64,000 nucleotides of DNA from Saprospiraceae bacterium (GCA_028285085.1 JANQQI010000049.1:1-64000), one strand, 5' to 3'. Positions 25,302-35,144 are shown, counted from the stretch's first letter. Numbers and translations: made by a program. Notes: a model not told the origin generated them from the letters alone.

Positions 25302-25697
25302 TTATTGAATGAAGCCTGGGTTTCGGCTTTGTTCAATCTTGTAAAGCATCAACTGCCCCATCATCTGCGCCCGACGCTTGGCTTCCTCCGCCACGGGGCC
25401 TTGAAATAAAGTATCAACGGTCATTTCCCACAACTGAATCCAGCGTTGGAAATGCGCCGGAGAAAACGGCTTTTCCTTATCAAGCGCAATATGCTTCAAC
25501 ATCGGATTTCCTTTATAAACTGGTTGCTGTAATAGCACTGATTCCCAGAAATCACAGATCGTTGGAAGGTGTTTTTCCAATCCTTTGGCAATAACGCCTT
25601 CGAAAAAATGACCGATTTGTGCATCGCTTACCGCCTCCTGATAAAACTGTTCGACCAAATGTTCGATATCCTTTCTATTGGTAATGTCTTGTGGCAT
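25302..25697 (-). CDS. Group III truncated hemoglobin
   Basis: 131 residues with the short globin fold. FWESVLLQQPVYKGNPMLKH and FSPAHFQRWIQLWEMTVDTLF are characteristic of group III; the His in SPAHFQRW is the likely proximal heme ligand. Known members bind O2, NO or sulfide; a physiological role here cannot be deduced. It is a single gene that converges with the YwqK-like gene across 32 bases. Confidence 0.93.
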   Translation of the reverse strand: MPQDITNRKDIEHLVEQFYQEAVSDAQIGHFFEGVIAKGLEKHLPTICDFWESVLLQQPVYKGNPMLKHIALDKEKPFSPAHFQRWIQLWEMTVDTLFQGPVAEEAKRRAQMMGQLMLYKIEQSRNPGFIQ

Positions 25698-25752
25698 ATT
25701 TTCTAGTCATTGAATCGTCGAACAAGGTAGTCGTTTTTAAACGGATTTGCTA

Positions 25753-25783
25753 TTTCATTTTTAAAATATTTGTTTTAATTTTG
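25753..25783 (+). promoter_or_regulatory. Promoter of the DUF763 gene
   Basis: TTTC (25753-25756), 19 bases, TAATTTTG (25776-25783): an exact -7 and a -33 with one mismatch, 28 bases before the ATG. The region is very AT-rich. Confidence 0.6.
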
Positions 25784-25811
25784 AATATATTTTAAAACAA
25801 TTATTTTTAAT

Positions 25812-27044
25812 ATGCAAGGAAAGCACGCAGACTTGCCATTACACTACGGCCGGGTACCGGCCTGGCTAGCTAGCCGGATGAGTACCCTCGGCCGGGCCAT
25901 TGTGGAGTCAATTGTTTTAGAATACGGCAAAGGTGAATTCCTCCGCAAGCTCAGTGATCCACTTTGGTTTCAATCCTTCGGTGCTGTCTTGGGTATGGAT
26001 TGGCATTCCTCCGGGATTACGACCTCAGTGGTGGGTGCGCTCAAACGGGGGCTCAATCCTATTGCCCGCGAGCTAGGCATCTATGTCTGCGGTGGGCGCG
26101 GCCGCCATAGTCGCAAAACACCACGAGAACTCATGCAGGTGGGTGAGCGAACCGGCCTCGACGGCCAGCATCTGGCGCGTTGTAGCCGCCTCAGCGCCAA
26201 AATCGATAATACTGCCCTACAAGATGGTTTTCAGATTTACTTGCATTCTTTCATCGTCACCGACGAAGGCGAATGGGCCGTCATTCAGCAGGGCATGAAC
26301 GAGCACAATGGCTACGCGCGGCGCTACCATTGGCATTCGCAGGCCTTCGAATCGTTCATCAATGATCCACATAGCTCTGTGTGTGGTCAACCCCAAGGAC
26401 TCATCCTCAATCTGACACATCAGGATGCAGGTCACACCCATCAGGGTATCCTACAAATCGCCAACCACCACCCCACCAGAATGATCGAAGAGATGCGAAA
26501 AATTCGGATGCCTGCTCATCATGATGTCAAAGCAAAAGACCTTGATCTAAAACGACTGGGTAGCATCATTGCGATGGCTTACGATCAGGACTTACAAGAT
26601 TTCGAGTCTTTGTTATTATTGCAAGGGGTTGGGCCGCGCACTATTCAATCGCTGACCTTGGTCAGCGAGGTCATCCACGGTACACCTTCGCGCTTCGAAG
26701 ACCCCGCGCGCTTTTCCTTCGCGCACGGTGGCAAAGATGGACACCCCTTCCCCGTTCCCACCAAGGTATACGATGAAGCGATTACGACTTTGCAGAGAGC
26801 CGTGGAGCGGGCCAAGCTCGGTCGCACCGACAAGCAGCAAGCGATCAAAAGTCTACACAAAACGGCACGCCGCATTGAGCAGCACTTTGTTCCTAATGAT
26901 AAGTTTGAAGATTTTGTGGAAAAAGAATGGGCCGAATCGAATCTACTCGGCGGGCGGACAGTATTTGATAGCCAAAGCCGATTAGAAAATCGGCGCAGTC
27001 AGGCTAAAAAGAAAAAACAAACGGGACAGCTAAGACTATTCTAA
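25812..27044 (+). CDS. DUF763 domain-containing protein
   Basis: 410 residues, cytosolic, no signal. N-terminal HADLPLHYGRVPAWLASRMSTLGRAI and VLGMDWHSSGITTSVVGALKRGL are typical of DUF763, as are CGGRGRHSRKTP and the HSF/HWHSQAFESF segment. A helix-hairpin-helix-like stretch (LLLQGVGPRTIQSLTLVSEVIHG, about 263-285) suggests nucleic acid binding. The C-terminal 70 residues are basic (RRSQAKKKKQTGQLRLF). The biochemical role is not known; a link to DNA repair is only inferred from the HhH-like motif. It has its own promoter, and its last codons contain the terminator of the opposing gene. Confidence 0.9.
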   Translation: MQGKHADLPLHYGRVPAWLASRMSTLGRAIVESIVLEYGKGEFLRKLSDPLWFQSFGAVLGMDWHSSGITTSVVGALKRGLNPIARELGIYVCGGRGRHSRKTPRELMQVGERTGLDGQHLARCSRLSAKIDNTALQDGFQIYLHSFIVTDEGEWAVIQQGMNEHNGYARRYHWHSQAFESFINDPHSSVCGQPQGLILNLTHQDAGHTHQGILQIANHHPTRMIEEMRKIRMPAHHDVKAKDLDLKRLGSIIAMAYDQDLQDFESLLLLQGVGPRTIQSLTLVSEVIHGTPSRFEDPARFSFAHGGKDGHPFPVPTKVYDEAITTLQRAVERAKLGRTDKQQAIKSLHKTARRIEQHFVPNDKFEDFVEKEWAESNLLGGRTVFDSQSRLENRRSQAKKKKQTGQLRLF

Positions 27045-27062
27045 GTTCATAGCAGCTGTCCC
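27003..27062 (-). terminator. Terminator for the small minus-strand gene, inside the 3' end of the DUF763 gene
   Basis: GGGACAGCT (27023-27031) pairs with AGCTGTCCC (27054-27062). On the minus strand the stem is followed by GTTTGTTTTTTCTTTTT, made by the Lys-rich C-terminal codons of the DUF763 gene. On the plus strand the stem follows the DUF763 stop less strictly. Confidence 0.7.
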
Positions 27063-27245
27063 TTATTCTTCATCTTCCAACCAACTCACCTCTTCCTGAG
27101 GCGCATTGGCATCGACAAAATAAGTTCCGGAGTAAATGTAGTTGAAGTTCAATTGCTCGCGCCACACCTCAAACTGCCCCTCATCCCGAGCCTGGCTGGC
27201 AATCCATTCGATCGCTTCTAGCCGTGTTGCAAAGGTCTTTTTCAT
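27063..27245 (-). CDS. Small hypothetical protein, 60 residues
   Basis: Starts at ATG 27245 (MKKTFATRLEAIEWIASQA); an upstream TTG at 27272 is less likely. The protein is acidic at the C-terminus (EEVSWLEDEE), with no signal or membrane segment, and has a helix followed by aromatic strand-like segments (FEVWREQLNFNYIYSGTYFVD). No known domain is recognised. A good terminator directly downstream supports it as a real gene. Confidence 0.65.
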   Translation of the reverse strand: MKKTFATRLEAIEWIASQARDEGQFEVWREQLNFNYIYSGTYFVDANAPQEEVSWLEDEE

Positions 27246-27493
27246 GGTGTTAAGGATTACGTTGTAACGCAAAATCGCTTTTACTATATAGATGGATTTT
27301 TGACCTAAAAGTTGAGTTTCTTTAGCTTGTTTAACAAATTTTTAAGTCTTCTTCTCTTCTTTTTAATACATCCTCACCCTATATCTGCTTCTCTATTCAT
27401 CATCCTTATTTTATTCCACAAAATATTTACATACGTAAAGTATTGAGCAGTTTAGATGCTGAAAATCTCTTAAATTCCATAAAAATATCTGTT

Positions 27494-27955
27494 ATGAAAA
27501 ACACCATTTTCCTACCAAAGGCGATTAGCCTTTCTCTAATTTGTATCGTCTTCCTTACCCACTGTACAAAAGACAAAACCGAAGGATTACTCGTCGACCC
27601 CCGCAATGAAGTCGTTGGAGATTATTCCGGCACGATGCACTTGACAGGTTTCAGTTACTCTGAAATGAACGGAGAGCAACACCTAGACACCACCTATCAG
27701 GCCACTTTCACCGTATCAAAAGTTGGTGATGACTTCATTGAAATCACACCGGAAATTAGCTGGTTTGAACATCCCTTTGTTTATTCTGCCGATCAGCAGA
27801 CTTATAGATTATCCCAAAGCTACTCTAACGTCACGTACACCTTCGCGCCTGATCAAGAGAAGTTGCAGCTAGGCGTTTTACTCACCGGATCTGCCGCTCC
27901 AAGTGGTGGTTATCAGCATTGGAATCGATTCGAATTTGATGGCAGCAAGGAATAA
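27494..27955 (+). CDS. Hypothetical lipoprotein
   Basis: 153 residues from ATG 27494 (MKNTIFLPKAISLSLICIVF). The N-terminus has a lipoprotein-like signal ending LTHC, with the unusual His at -1, followed by TKDKTEG. The mature part is beta-rich (VVGDYSGTMHLTGFSY, YQATFTVSKVGDDFIEITPEISWF, SYSNVTYTFAPDQEKLQLGVLLTGS), resembling small beta-barrel lipocalin-like proteins of this phylum. The upstream in-frame extension to 27443 has no signal-like properties and is left out. Role unknown. Confidence 0.75.
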   Translation: MKNTIFLPKAISLSLICIVFLTHCTKDKTEGLLVDPRNEVVGDYSGTMHLTGFSYSEMNGEQHLDTTYQATFTVSKVGDDFIEITPEISWFEHPFVYSADQQTYRLSQSYSNVTYTFAPDQEKLQLGVLLTGSAAPSGGYQHWNRFEFDGSKE

Positions 27956-28402
27956 TTACTCAATGATGGTTTAAATCCTTTTCAACCTGCAACTATTCAA
28001 CAATAAAAAAGTCATTAAAGTATAGCAAAATATCTGCTAGATGTTTTGTCACGGGCCGGATGGCTTCCGCCCCGATTTGTGTGTACATTTGGTAGCGGAT
28101 TTTTCATATATCCTGTCACAAATCCTGAAGGATAAAATGGTAAGGCAATCAAAAAAAACGAAATATTCTTACTCGTAAGGCGAAAAGCCGAAATCCAAAA
28201 CATCCTACCTTTCGTACATATCCATACTTATTCATTTGTAAGTACTCATTGAGGCTGGTGCAATTTTTGTAGCGCTATACAACGTAAACCTGCAATATTG
28301 TCTTCTTTTAGTTAAGAAAAGTTTAAACCAAGCCTTCGATTCTTGTATTGTTATTGTGAAAAGTGTATTTTAAAGCAAACGACCCGAAAAACTTTTGAAG
28401 GA
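27956..28402. other. Intergenic region before the small T9SS protein
   Basis: 447 bases. I see no convincing gene or hairpin. The minus-strand open frame at 28015-28203 shows no recognisable features and has no neighbour support. Confidence 0.5.
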
Positions 28403-28801
28403 ATGAAAAAAAATCTACTACTGTTTTGTTTTGCTGTTCTGTTTGGACTAAGCTTGCAAGCGCAAAATAGCGATTGTGACCAGTGCCCTTATAGTGACAA
28501 TATCAGCTACACCGACAATAACACGGCACCGGCTCAGAAACCAGTAACTCAGCCTGCTAATAATCGAGTGAAACGTATTTCCGTTTATCCCAACCCTGCT
28601 TCTGACTACTTCGCTTTGACTGACGCGACCAATGTCAATCAGATTTTTGTCTTTAATATTTTGGGTCGTAAAGTACGTTCATTCAAGATCGAAAATCACA
28701 ACAAATACAATATCTCCGAATTGCCACGTGGTCGTTATTTAGTGCAATTGGTGGATAGTAATAATAAAATTGTTACCACGCAGCGATTGAATAAAAAGTA
28801 A
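28403..28801 (+). CDS. Small secreted protein consisting almost only of a T9SS type A sorting domain
   Basis: 132 residues from ATG 28403; the upstream in-frame ATG at 28343 would bury the signal. Sec signal MKKNLLLFCFAVLFGLSLQA, a short linker with two Cys (CDQC) and Pro/Gln/Asn-rich sequence (21-56), then the complete T9SS type A C-terminal domain (57-132: RISVYPNPASDYFAL, IFVFNILGRKVRSF, ISELPRGRYLVQLVD). It would be secreted across the outer membrane and perhaps anchored, yet has no obvious cargo. Function unknown. Confidence 0.85.
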   Translation: MKKNLLLFCFAVLFGLSLQAQNSDCDQCPYSDNISYTDNNTAPAQKPVTQPANNRVKRISVYPNPASDYFALTDATNVNQIFVFNILGRKVRSFKIENHNKYNISELPRGRYLVQLVDSNNKIVTTQRLNKK

Positions 28802-29042
28802 TCGCGTTTTTTCATTCCTTCGATTTACACTTTTCTATTTTGTGCTCATCCATAGAGCACATTCTTCCTTTCCAACCTGCTCATTGGCTGTATCCCGAGC
28901 CAAATATTTATGTTAAAATACCCTCAAGTTGATACTTTCCCGCTCAATCTTTTGCGGTTGGTGAATTTAAAATAGCTTCACCTACCATTCTCGATTGAAA
29001 TTCTCTAACTTAATATGTTGACAAAACCAACTATCCCCTTTC

Positions 29043-30164
29043 ATGAGGTCTAAGGTAGCAATCCATGCTTTAGCCCTGCTGGTATTCGTATCACTTAGCA
29101 TGGCTTTTTCGAACCAAGAACACCAAATCCAGCTCAAACTAGCGGATGAAGATGCTAGTCGTCAAACCCAATCCCTTTACGTTAAACTTTGGCAGATCGG
29201 ACAGTCCGAGCAGTTTCTTTTTGGACAAGAGGATGCCGTAGCCTACGGTATTGGCTGGAAGGGAGAGCGTTGGCGCTCTGATGTAGCTGACGTTTGCGGT
29301 GACTTTCCCGCCGTCTACGGCTGGGATATGAGCAAACTGGGAAAGTACAGCTTCAATATCGACACTGTAGATTTTCAGCAGATGCGACAATGGATCAAAC
29401 GGGCCCATCGTAAAGGCGGCATTAATACCATTAGCTGGCACCTGGACAACCCCGTATCGGGCGGCGACTCCTGGGATACAACCCCGGCCGTCGCTGCGAT
29501 CTTGCCCGGTGGTGAAAAACATGATTGGTATCGCAATAAACTCGATCTCTTTGCGGACTTTGTGAAGAGCTTAAAAAGTCGACGCTTCTTCGGACATCGC
29601 ATCCCCATTATCTTCCGACCATTTCACGAACATACCGGCCGTTGGTTTTGGTGGGGTAAGCCGTATTGTAGTGCGGAGGAGTATATTGCGCTTTGGCGAT
29701 TCACAGTAGATTATTTAAAAGATGAAAAAGGAGTGCATAATCTGCTTTATGCCTACTCTCCTGATGTTTTCTCTGATCGTGAGCACTATTTAAAATTTTA
29801 TCCCGGCGACGATTACGTGGATATTCTGGGACTCGATGATTATCGCGATGTCGGCCGCTTTGGAAAAACGCAAAAGCTTACCGAGCGACTGCAAATCCTC
29901 GTTGAGCTTGCGGAGGAGAAGGAAAAGGTAGCAGCTTTGACCGAGACGGGCTACGAAACCGTTCCCGAAGCTGATTGGTGGACGGCGACACTCTTGGTAG
30001 CCATCACCGCGGAGCCGGTAAAAGGCCGAATTGCCTGGGCTTTAGTATGGCGAAATGCCCGGCTTAGTCATCACTATGGCCCTTACCCCGGTCACAAAAG
30101 CGCAGATGATTTTGTCCGATTTTATCAAGATTCTAGTACGCTGTTCCTCCGGGATCTACAATAA
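29043..30164 (+). CDS. Glycoside hydrolase family 26 beta-mannanase
   Basis: 373 residues. A Sec signal (about 1-22, ALALLVFVSLSMAFS) is followed by a (beta/alpha)8 barrel. FRPFHEHTGRWFWWG (191-205) contains the acid/base E196, and ALTETGYE (298-305) holds the nucleophile E301; WHLDNP (132-137) is also typical. It cleaves beta-1,4-mannosidic bonds in mannan or mannooligosaccharides outside the cytoplasm. Neighbours (symporter, GH130 phosphorylase, cellobiose epimerase) fit the mannan pathway described in Bacteroides fragilis, in which GH26 releases mannobiose. First gene of a four-gene operon. Confidence 0.94.
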   Translation: MRSKVAIHALALLVFVSLSMAFSNQEHQIQLKLADEDASRQTQSLYVKLWQIGQSEQFLFGQEDAVAYGIGWKGERWRSDVADVCGDFPAVYGWDMSKLGKYSFNIDTVDFQQMRQWIKRAHRKGGINTISWHLDNPVSGGDSWDTTPAVAAILPGGEKHDWYRNKLDLFADFVKSLKSRRFFGHRIPIIFRPFHEHTGRWFWWGKPYCSAEEYIALWRFTVDYLKDEKGVHNLLYAYSPDVFSDREHYLKFYPGDDYVDILGLDDYRDVGRFGKTQKLTERLQILVELAEEKEKVAALTETGYETVPEADWWTATLLVAITAEPVKGRIAWALVWRNARLSHHYGPYPGHKSADDFVRFYQDSSTLFLRDLQ

Positions 30165-30180
30165 CCGACTAAGATAACTT

Positions 30181-32079
30181 ATGCAGCTTAGTACCCTCGA
30201 CATCTCGATCATCATTGGTTACCTCATTCTGACGGTCTTCATTGGATTTTGGATTTCCAATCGGGCGTCAAAGAATATCAATTCGTATTTCCTCGGGGGT
30301 AATTCAATTCCGTGGTATATGCTGGGGTTATCGAATGCTTCGGGGATGTTTGACATCAGTGGGACCATGTGGATGGTCGGGTTATTATTTATTTATGGAT
30401 TAAAAAGTGTTTTTATCCCTTGGCTATGGCCCGTTTTCAACCAAATCTTCCTCATGATCTTTCTCTCGGTCTGGCTAAGACGCTCGGGGGTGATGACCGG
30501 TGCAGAATGGATCAAATTTCGTTTTGGGACCGATCGGGGTGCTAATCTCTCGCACATTATCGTCGTTATTTTTGCACTCATCAACGTCATCGGCTTTTTA
30601 GCTTATGGCTTCATCGGTATTGGCAAATTTGCGGCAGTTTTTCTCCCTTGGGAATTATCCGCGGATCCCTATCTCAATGATATCTATTATGGCCTCATCA
30701 TTACCGCGATCACCACGATGTATGTGGTTAAAGGCGGGATGTTCAGTGTGGTATTTACCGAAGTCCTTCAGTTTTTTATCATGACCATCGCCTGTGTTGC
30801 GGTCGGTATTATCGCGATGAATAAGGTGTCGCCGGATATGTTGGCGCCCTTCATCCCGGATGGTTGGACCAATATCTTTTTTGGCTGGACCCTTGACCTG
30901 GATTGGACAGGCATCCTCGATAGCGCCAATCAAAAAATCAAAAACGATGGTTGGGAGCTATTCACTATATTTTTTATGATGATCCTCTTCAAAGGCTATC
31001 TCCAAAGTATGGCGGGCCCTGCTCCGAACTATGATATGCAACGGGTACTCAGCGCCCGTAGCCCCAAAGCTGCCGCCAAGATGAGCGGATTAGTGAGTTT
31101 GGTCTTATTATTTCCACGCTACATGCTCATCGCCGGCCTCACAGTCTTAGCCTTAGTTTTTTTCATGGATGATTTGCAAGGCATGGGTGATCAAATCGAT
31201 TTTGAGTTGATCCTGCCATTTGCTTTGAAAAACTTTGTGCCGGCCGGGCTACTGGGTTTGCTCATCGCTGGCCTCATTGCTGCTTTTATGTCTACCTTTG
31301 CGGCTACCGTCAACGCCGCTCCGGCTTACGTAGTCAACGATATTTACAAACGTTATTTCAATCCGAATGCCTCCGACAAAACCTACATCAACTGGAGTTA
31401 TGCCGTATCATTTCTATTTGTCGTCATCGGAACCATCATCGGCTTATTTGTCAGTTCGCTCAATGATTTAATTGGCTGGATCGTCTCTGCGCTTTATGGT
31501 GGTTATACAGCTTCCAATTTTTTGAAATGGTATTGGTGGCGTTTTAATGGACAAGGCTACTTTTGGGGCATGCTTTCGGGGATTTTAACGGCATTTGTGT
31601 TAACCATTCCTTACGCTGAATTGTTAGGCTTATCAATATCATCAACGGGTCTAAGCGCCTTACTTTACGATATTTCGCAACTAAGTGCATTAGAAAGTTT
31701 CCCTATCATCCTCATTGTTTCTACCATCAGTGCAATTATTGCTAGCTTAATGACCCCACCAGATGATGAAGCCGTTTTAAAGCAATTTTATAAAAAAGTA
31801 CGTCCATGGGGATTTTGGAAACCCATTTACAAAAAATTAGCTCAGGAAGAACCGGCCCTGAAACTCAATCGCCAATTTGGAAGAGATATGTTTAATGTCG
31901 CTATTGGAATTATTTGGCAAAGTGCCCTCACTGCTGCGCCTATTTTTCTAGTCATCCAAGCATACACTTATCTTTGGATCAGCTTACTCGTGATAGGAGT
32001 CTGTATGGTCATTTTAAAATATAATTGGTATGATAAATTAGAAGACTACCCGGAGGATTTAGCGACAAAAACCAACTAA
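30181..32079 (+). CDS. Sodium/solute symporter (SSS family), likely mannobiose transporter
   Basis: 632 residues with about 13-14 membrane helices. Typical SSS features: [22 protein letters not shown] at the start, [21 protein letters not shown] (about 29-49) and [29 protein letters not shown] (about 358-386). The gene lies between GH26 and GH130, 16 and 2 bases from them, so it most likely imports the mannobiose made by GH26 with Na+. The substrate is inferred from context alone. Gene order equals that of the Bacteroides mannan cluster. Confidence 0.93.
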   Translation: MQLSTLDISIIIGYLILTVFIGFWISNRASKNINSYFLGGNSIPWYMLGLSNASGMFDISGTMWMVGLLFIYGLKSVFIPWLWPVFNQIFLMIFLSVWLRRSGVMTGAEWIKFRFGTDRGANLSHIIVVIFALINVIGFLAYGFIGIGKFAAVFLPWELSADPYLNDIYYGLIITAITTMYVVKGGMFSVVFTEVLQFFIMTIACVAVGIIAMNKVSPDMLAPFIPDGWTNIFFGWTLDLDWTGILDSANQKIKNDGWELFTIFFMMILFKGYLQSMAGPAPNYDMQRVLSARSPKAAAKMSGLVSLVLLFPRYMLIAGLTVLALVFFMDDLQGMGDQIDFELILPFALKNFVPAGLLGLLIAGLIAAFMSTFAATVNAAPAYVVNDIYKRYFNPNASDKTYINWSYAVSFLFVVIGTIIGLFVSSLNDLIGWIVSALYGGYTASNFLKWYWWRFNGQGYFWGMLSGILTAFVLTIPYAELLGLSISSTGLSALLYDISQLSALESFPIILIVSTISAIIASLMTPPDDEAVLKQFYKKVRPWGFWKPIYKKLAQEEPALKLNRQFGRDMFNVAIGIIWQSALTAAPIFLVIQAYTYLWISLLVIGVCMVILKYNWYDKLEDYPEDLATKTN

Positions 32080-32081
32080 CC

Positions 32082-33290
32082 ATGAAGAAACCAATGACAA
32101 AGGCCAATCAAAAAACAGTGTTTGAAACACGCTACGCAGCTTTACACGACCAACACGAAAAGCTGATTCAACGCCCTAACCGGCCCACCGAACACCATAA
32201 TGGCATTTACCAACGCTATCAACATCCCGTTGTTACTGCTGACCATACGCCATTATTTTGGCGCTACGATTTCAATCCGGCGACCAATCCCTATTTCATG
32301 GAACGGCAAGGGATTAACGCAGCCTTTAACGCTGGAGCCATTTATTTAGATGGCAAGTATCTGCTAGCCGTAAGAGTAGAAGGGAACGATCGCAAGTCGT
32401 TTTTTGCGATCGCGGAAAGCGCCAATGGTATAGATAATTTCCGTTTTTGGGAGTACCCCGTTACGATGCCGGAAACCGAAAACCCCGACGTTAATGTTTA
32501 CGATATGCGCTTGGTGATGCACGAGGATGGCTGGATTTATGGCCTGTTTTGCACCGAAAGAAAAGATCCTCAAGCACCTCCCGGTAATACTTCTCAAGCA
32601 GTAGCCCAATGCGGTATTGCCCGAACTCAGGATTTAATCAAATGGGAGCGCCTCCCCGATTTACTCACGGCCTCTGGCCAACAACGTAATGTCGTTTTAC
32701 ATCCTGAATTTATTGATCAAAAATATGCGTTTTACACCCGGCCACAGGATGGTTTCATCACTGTAGGCGCTGGTGGCGGTATTGGCTGGGGTATTGCTAA
32801 TGATATTGAAAATGCCCATGTCCGCAGTGAGTTTATCCTCGACAACAAAGTCTATCATACAATCAAAGAAGTAAAAAATGGTCAGGGGCCAGCACCTATC
32901 AAAACCAAGCATGGGTGGCTACATCTCGCCCATGGGGTACGCAATACCGCCGCAGGTCTTCGTTACGTGCTCTATCTTTTCATGACCGATTTAGCGGAAC
33001 CCTGGCGGGTTATTTACGAGCCCGCGGGACACTTCCTGGCTCCCGAAGGGGAAGAACGTGTAGGAGATGTCTCTAATGTTCTTTTTTCTAACGGCTGGAT
33101 TGTCAATGAGCGCAACGAAGTATTTATCTACTATGCTTCTTCTGATACGCGCTTACATGTCGCGACTTCCACCATTGATCAGCTGGTAGATTATGTGATG
33201 AACACGCCACCCGACGGCTTACGCTCCGCAGCTAGTGTTCAAACACGCAAAGCACTTATCAATCGCAACTTAAGAATATTGGGTCAATAG
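32082..33290 (+). CDS. GH130 4-O-beta-D-mannosyl-D-glucose phosphorylase
   Basis: 402 residues, cytosolic, five-bladed beta-propeller of family GH130. Visible: [31 protein letters not shown] (about 84-114), [24 protein letters not shown] (the Asp of YDMR is the general acid in the family), and [19 protein letters not shown]. It phosphorolyses mannosyl-beta-1,4-glucose to alpha-mannose-1-phosphate and glucose. The epimerase next door makes this substrate from mannobiose, which favours the mannosylglucose-specific GH130_1 type over mannobiose phosphorylases. The start lies 2 bases after the symporter stop. Confidence 0.92.
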   Translation: MKKPMTKANQKTVFETRYAALHDQHEKLIQRPNRPTEHHNGIYQRYQHPVVTADHTPLFWRYDFNPATNPYFMERQGINAAFNAGAIYLDGKYLLAVRVEGNDRKSFFAIAESANGIDNFRFWEYPVTMPETENPDVNVYDMRLVMHEDGWIYGLFCTERKDPQAPPGNTSQAVAQCGIARTQDLIKWERLPDLLTASGQQRNVVLHPEFIDQKYAFYTRPQDGFITVGAGGGIGWGIANDIENAHVRSEFILDNKVYHTIKEVKNGQGPAPIKTKHGWLHLAHGVRNTAAGLRYVLYLFMTDLAEPWRVIYEPAGHFLAPEGEERVGDVSNVLFSNGWIVNERNEVFIYYASSDTRLHVATSTIDQLVDYVMNTPPDGLRSAASVQTRKALINRNLRILGQ

Positions 33291-33299
33291 GCCCAACTT

Positions 33300-34508
33300 A
33301 TGAAACAACAGTCAACCTCATTTGTATCATTCCAGGCAGAAATTGCCGCTGAACTTGAGCGTGTTTTAGAATGGTGGATTACCCACAGTCCCGATTCTAC
33401 TAACGGTGGTTTTTGGGGCAGCATCGCTCAAGACAATACCCGCTCGGAAGATGCGCCCAAAGGCATTATCCAGCACAGTAGAATTTTGTGGACATTTTCC
33501 GCAGCGGCCAGGGCAGGCCATCGAGTAGACACCTTGACTGCCCTGGCGAAACAAGCATTCGACTATCTACGCATCCATTTTTGGGATCAGGAATTCGGTG
33601 GGCTTTACTGGATGCTCGATGCAAAGGGCATCATCATAGAAGACAAAAAGCAGATTTACGCACAGGCTTTTGGAATTTATGCTTTCAGCGAATACTTCCA
33701 ATTGACTGGTGACCAAGCCAGTTTTGATCTAGCCTTAGCACTCTATCAATCGATTGAAAAACACAGCTACGATAAGGCGCAAGGTGGTTACTTTGAAGCT
33801 TTCAATCGCGATTGGTCGCCGCGTGAGGATCTTCGTCTTAGCGATCTCGATGCCAACGAGGCGAAGACGATGAACACACACCTTCATATTCTGGAGGCCT
33901 ATACCAATTTGTATCGTGTATATCCCGGCTTGGATTTAGAAGCTGCTTTAGCACAGTTAATTCAATGTTTCTTGCAGCGTTTTCTCGATGCCGAGCGCAG
34001 TCGGTTACACCTTTTCTTTGATGAACATTGGCAATTGAAATCAACCGAAATTTCATTCGGTCATGATATCGAAGCTAGCTGGCTGCTGGTCGAAGCGGCT
34101 GAGGTACTAAGCGATGAATCATTATTACGAACGGTGCACCAAGTCGCCAATGACTTGGCACAACATACGCTTGAATACGGCTTAGATCCCGATGGCGGTT
34201 TGCTCTACGAAGCTGATCTGGAGGGCCTGCGAAATACGGATAAGCATTGGTGGCCGCAGGCCGAGGCGATGGTTGGTTTTTTGCACGCTTATCAACGCAC
34301 ACAACAGGTTGTTTATTCCGAAGCGATGTATCGAATTTGGCAGTTTACAAAGCGATGCATCCTAGATTTAGCGCAGGGGGAATGGCGCTGGCGTGTTAAT
34401 CGAGCAGGCGAAGCCATCTACACTGATCAAAAGGCAGGTCCTTGGAAAGCCCCTTATCACAATGTCCGGGCACTCTTGCTTTTACTCGCCAGCAACTCAT
34501 CGAAATGA
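33300..34508 (+). CDS. Cellobiose 2-epimerase (AGE family)
   Basis: 402 residues with an (alpha/alpha)6 barrel of the N-acylglucosamine 2-epimerase type. NGGFWGSIAQDN, IIQHSRILWTFSAAAR, YWMLDAKG, YAQAFGIYAFSEYF, GHDIEASWLL and KAPYHNVRALLLLL are family features, with the histidines in GHDIE and PYHN corresponding to the catalytic pair. It converts mannobiose to mannosylglucose for the upstream GH130 phosphorylase. Last gene of the mannan operon, 9 bases after GH130; it ends 51 bases before HupE. Confidence 0.92.
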   Translation: MKQQSTSFVSFQAEIAAELERVLEWWITHSPDSTNGGFWGSIAQDNTRSEDAPKGIIQHSRILWTFSAAARAGHRVDTLTALAKQAFDYLRIHFWDQEFGGLYWMLDAKGIIIEDKKQIYAQAFGIYAFSEYFQLTGDQASFDLALALYQSIEKHSYDKAQGGYFEAFNRDWSPREDLRLSDLDANEAKTMNTHLHILEAYTNLYRVYPGLDLEAALAQLIQCFLQRFLDAERSRLHLFFDEHWQLKSTEISFGHDIEASWLLVEAAEVLSDESLLRTVHQVANDLAQHTLEYGLDPDGGLLYEADLEGLRNTDKHWWPQAEAMVGFLHAYQRTQQVVYSEAMYRIWQFTKRCILDLAQGEWRWRVNRAGEAIYTDQKAGPWKAPYHNVRALLLLLASNSSK

Positions 34509-34535
34509 GTAGGATAATCCTCGTAGGGAATTCCT

Positions 34536-34543
34536 TAACTTTA
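34536..34543 (+). promoter_or_regulatory. Candidate -7 element for the HupE operon
   Basis: TAACTTTA, 16 bases before the ATG at 34560. It is the same octamer as upstream of parC and the YcxB-like gene. A -33 element is not evident. Confidence 0.35.
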
Positions 34544-34559
34544 CCGGAAATCATCCAAC

Positions 34560-35144
34560 ATGTCATCCTCTTTTTCAACTTATTTAAAGCTCGGTTTCGA
34601 CCACATATCGGACCTTGAGGCTTACGATCATATGCTTTTCGTTGTCGCCTTGTGCGCTATTTACCGGCTTGCCGAGTGGAAAAGCGTAACTATTCTCGTC
34701 ACAGCTTTTACCATTGGGCATAGTATTACTTTGGCCCTAGCGGTATTGGATTGGATTAGTTTTCCCCAGCGCACTATCGAACTGCTCATTCCTATCACCA
34801 TCATTTTGACCTGTTTGTACAACATTTTTCTGCATCGTCCTTCCACCAATAATAAGATCAGCTTAAATTATCTGATGGCATTGATTTTTGGTTTGATACA
34901 CGGGATGGGATTTTCGAATTTTCTGAAATCCAGCTTAATGCCGGGGCAGGAAAATCAGCTTGTAACGCAGCTATTGGCCTTCAATATAGGCATTGAATTG
35001 GGCCAGCTTGCTATCGTCGGCCTAATACTAGTGGTATCGTTTATTGCGTTTAATATTTTGAAAATTAATCAGCGTTTGTGGATCATGGTCTTATCTTCAA
35101 GCGTTAGTATCGTTGCTATATATTTACTAATTGATCAATTATGA
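34560..35144 (+). CDS. HupE/UreJ family membrane protein
   Basis: 194 residues with five to six membrane helices. LGFDHISDLEAYDHMLFVVALCAIYRLAEWKSV and VTAFTIGHSITLALAVLD (about 47-64), followed by GLIHGMGFSNFL (about 116-127), are diagnostic; the histidines suggest metal transport, as known for Ni/Co permease-like HupE/UreJ. No hydrogenase or urease genes are present, so the metal is open. The stop overlaps the next start as ATGA (35141-35144). Confidence 0.88.
   Translation: MSSSFSTYLKLGFDHISDLEAYDHMLFVVALCAIYRLAEWKSVTILVTAFTIGHSITLALAVLDWISFPQRTIELLIPITIILTCLYNIFLHRPSTNNKISLNYLMALIFGLIHGMGFSNFLKSSLMPGQENQLVTQLLAFNIGIELGQLAIVGLILVVSFIAFNILKINQRLWIMVLSSSVSIVAIYLLIDQL

Noticed and set aside
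28015-28203. 62-residue minus-strand frame in the intergenic region
   Set aside because: No recognisable domain or promoter; the composition looks non-coding.
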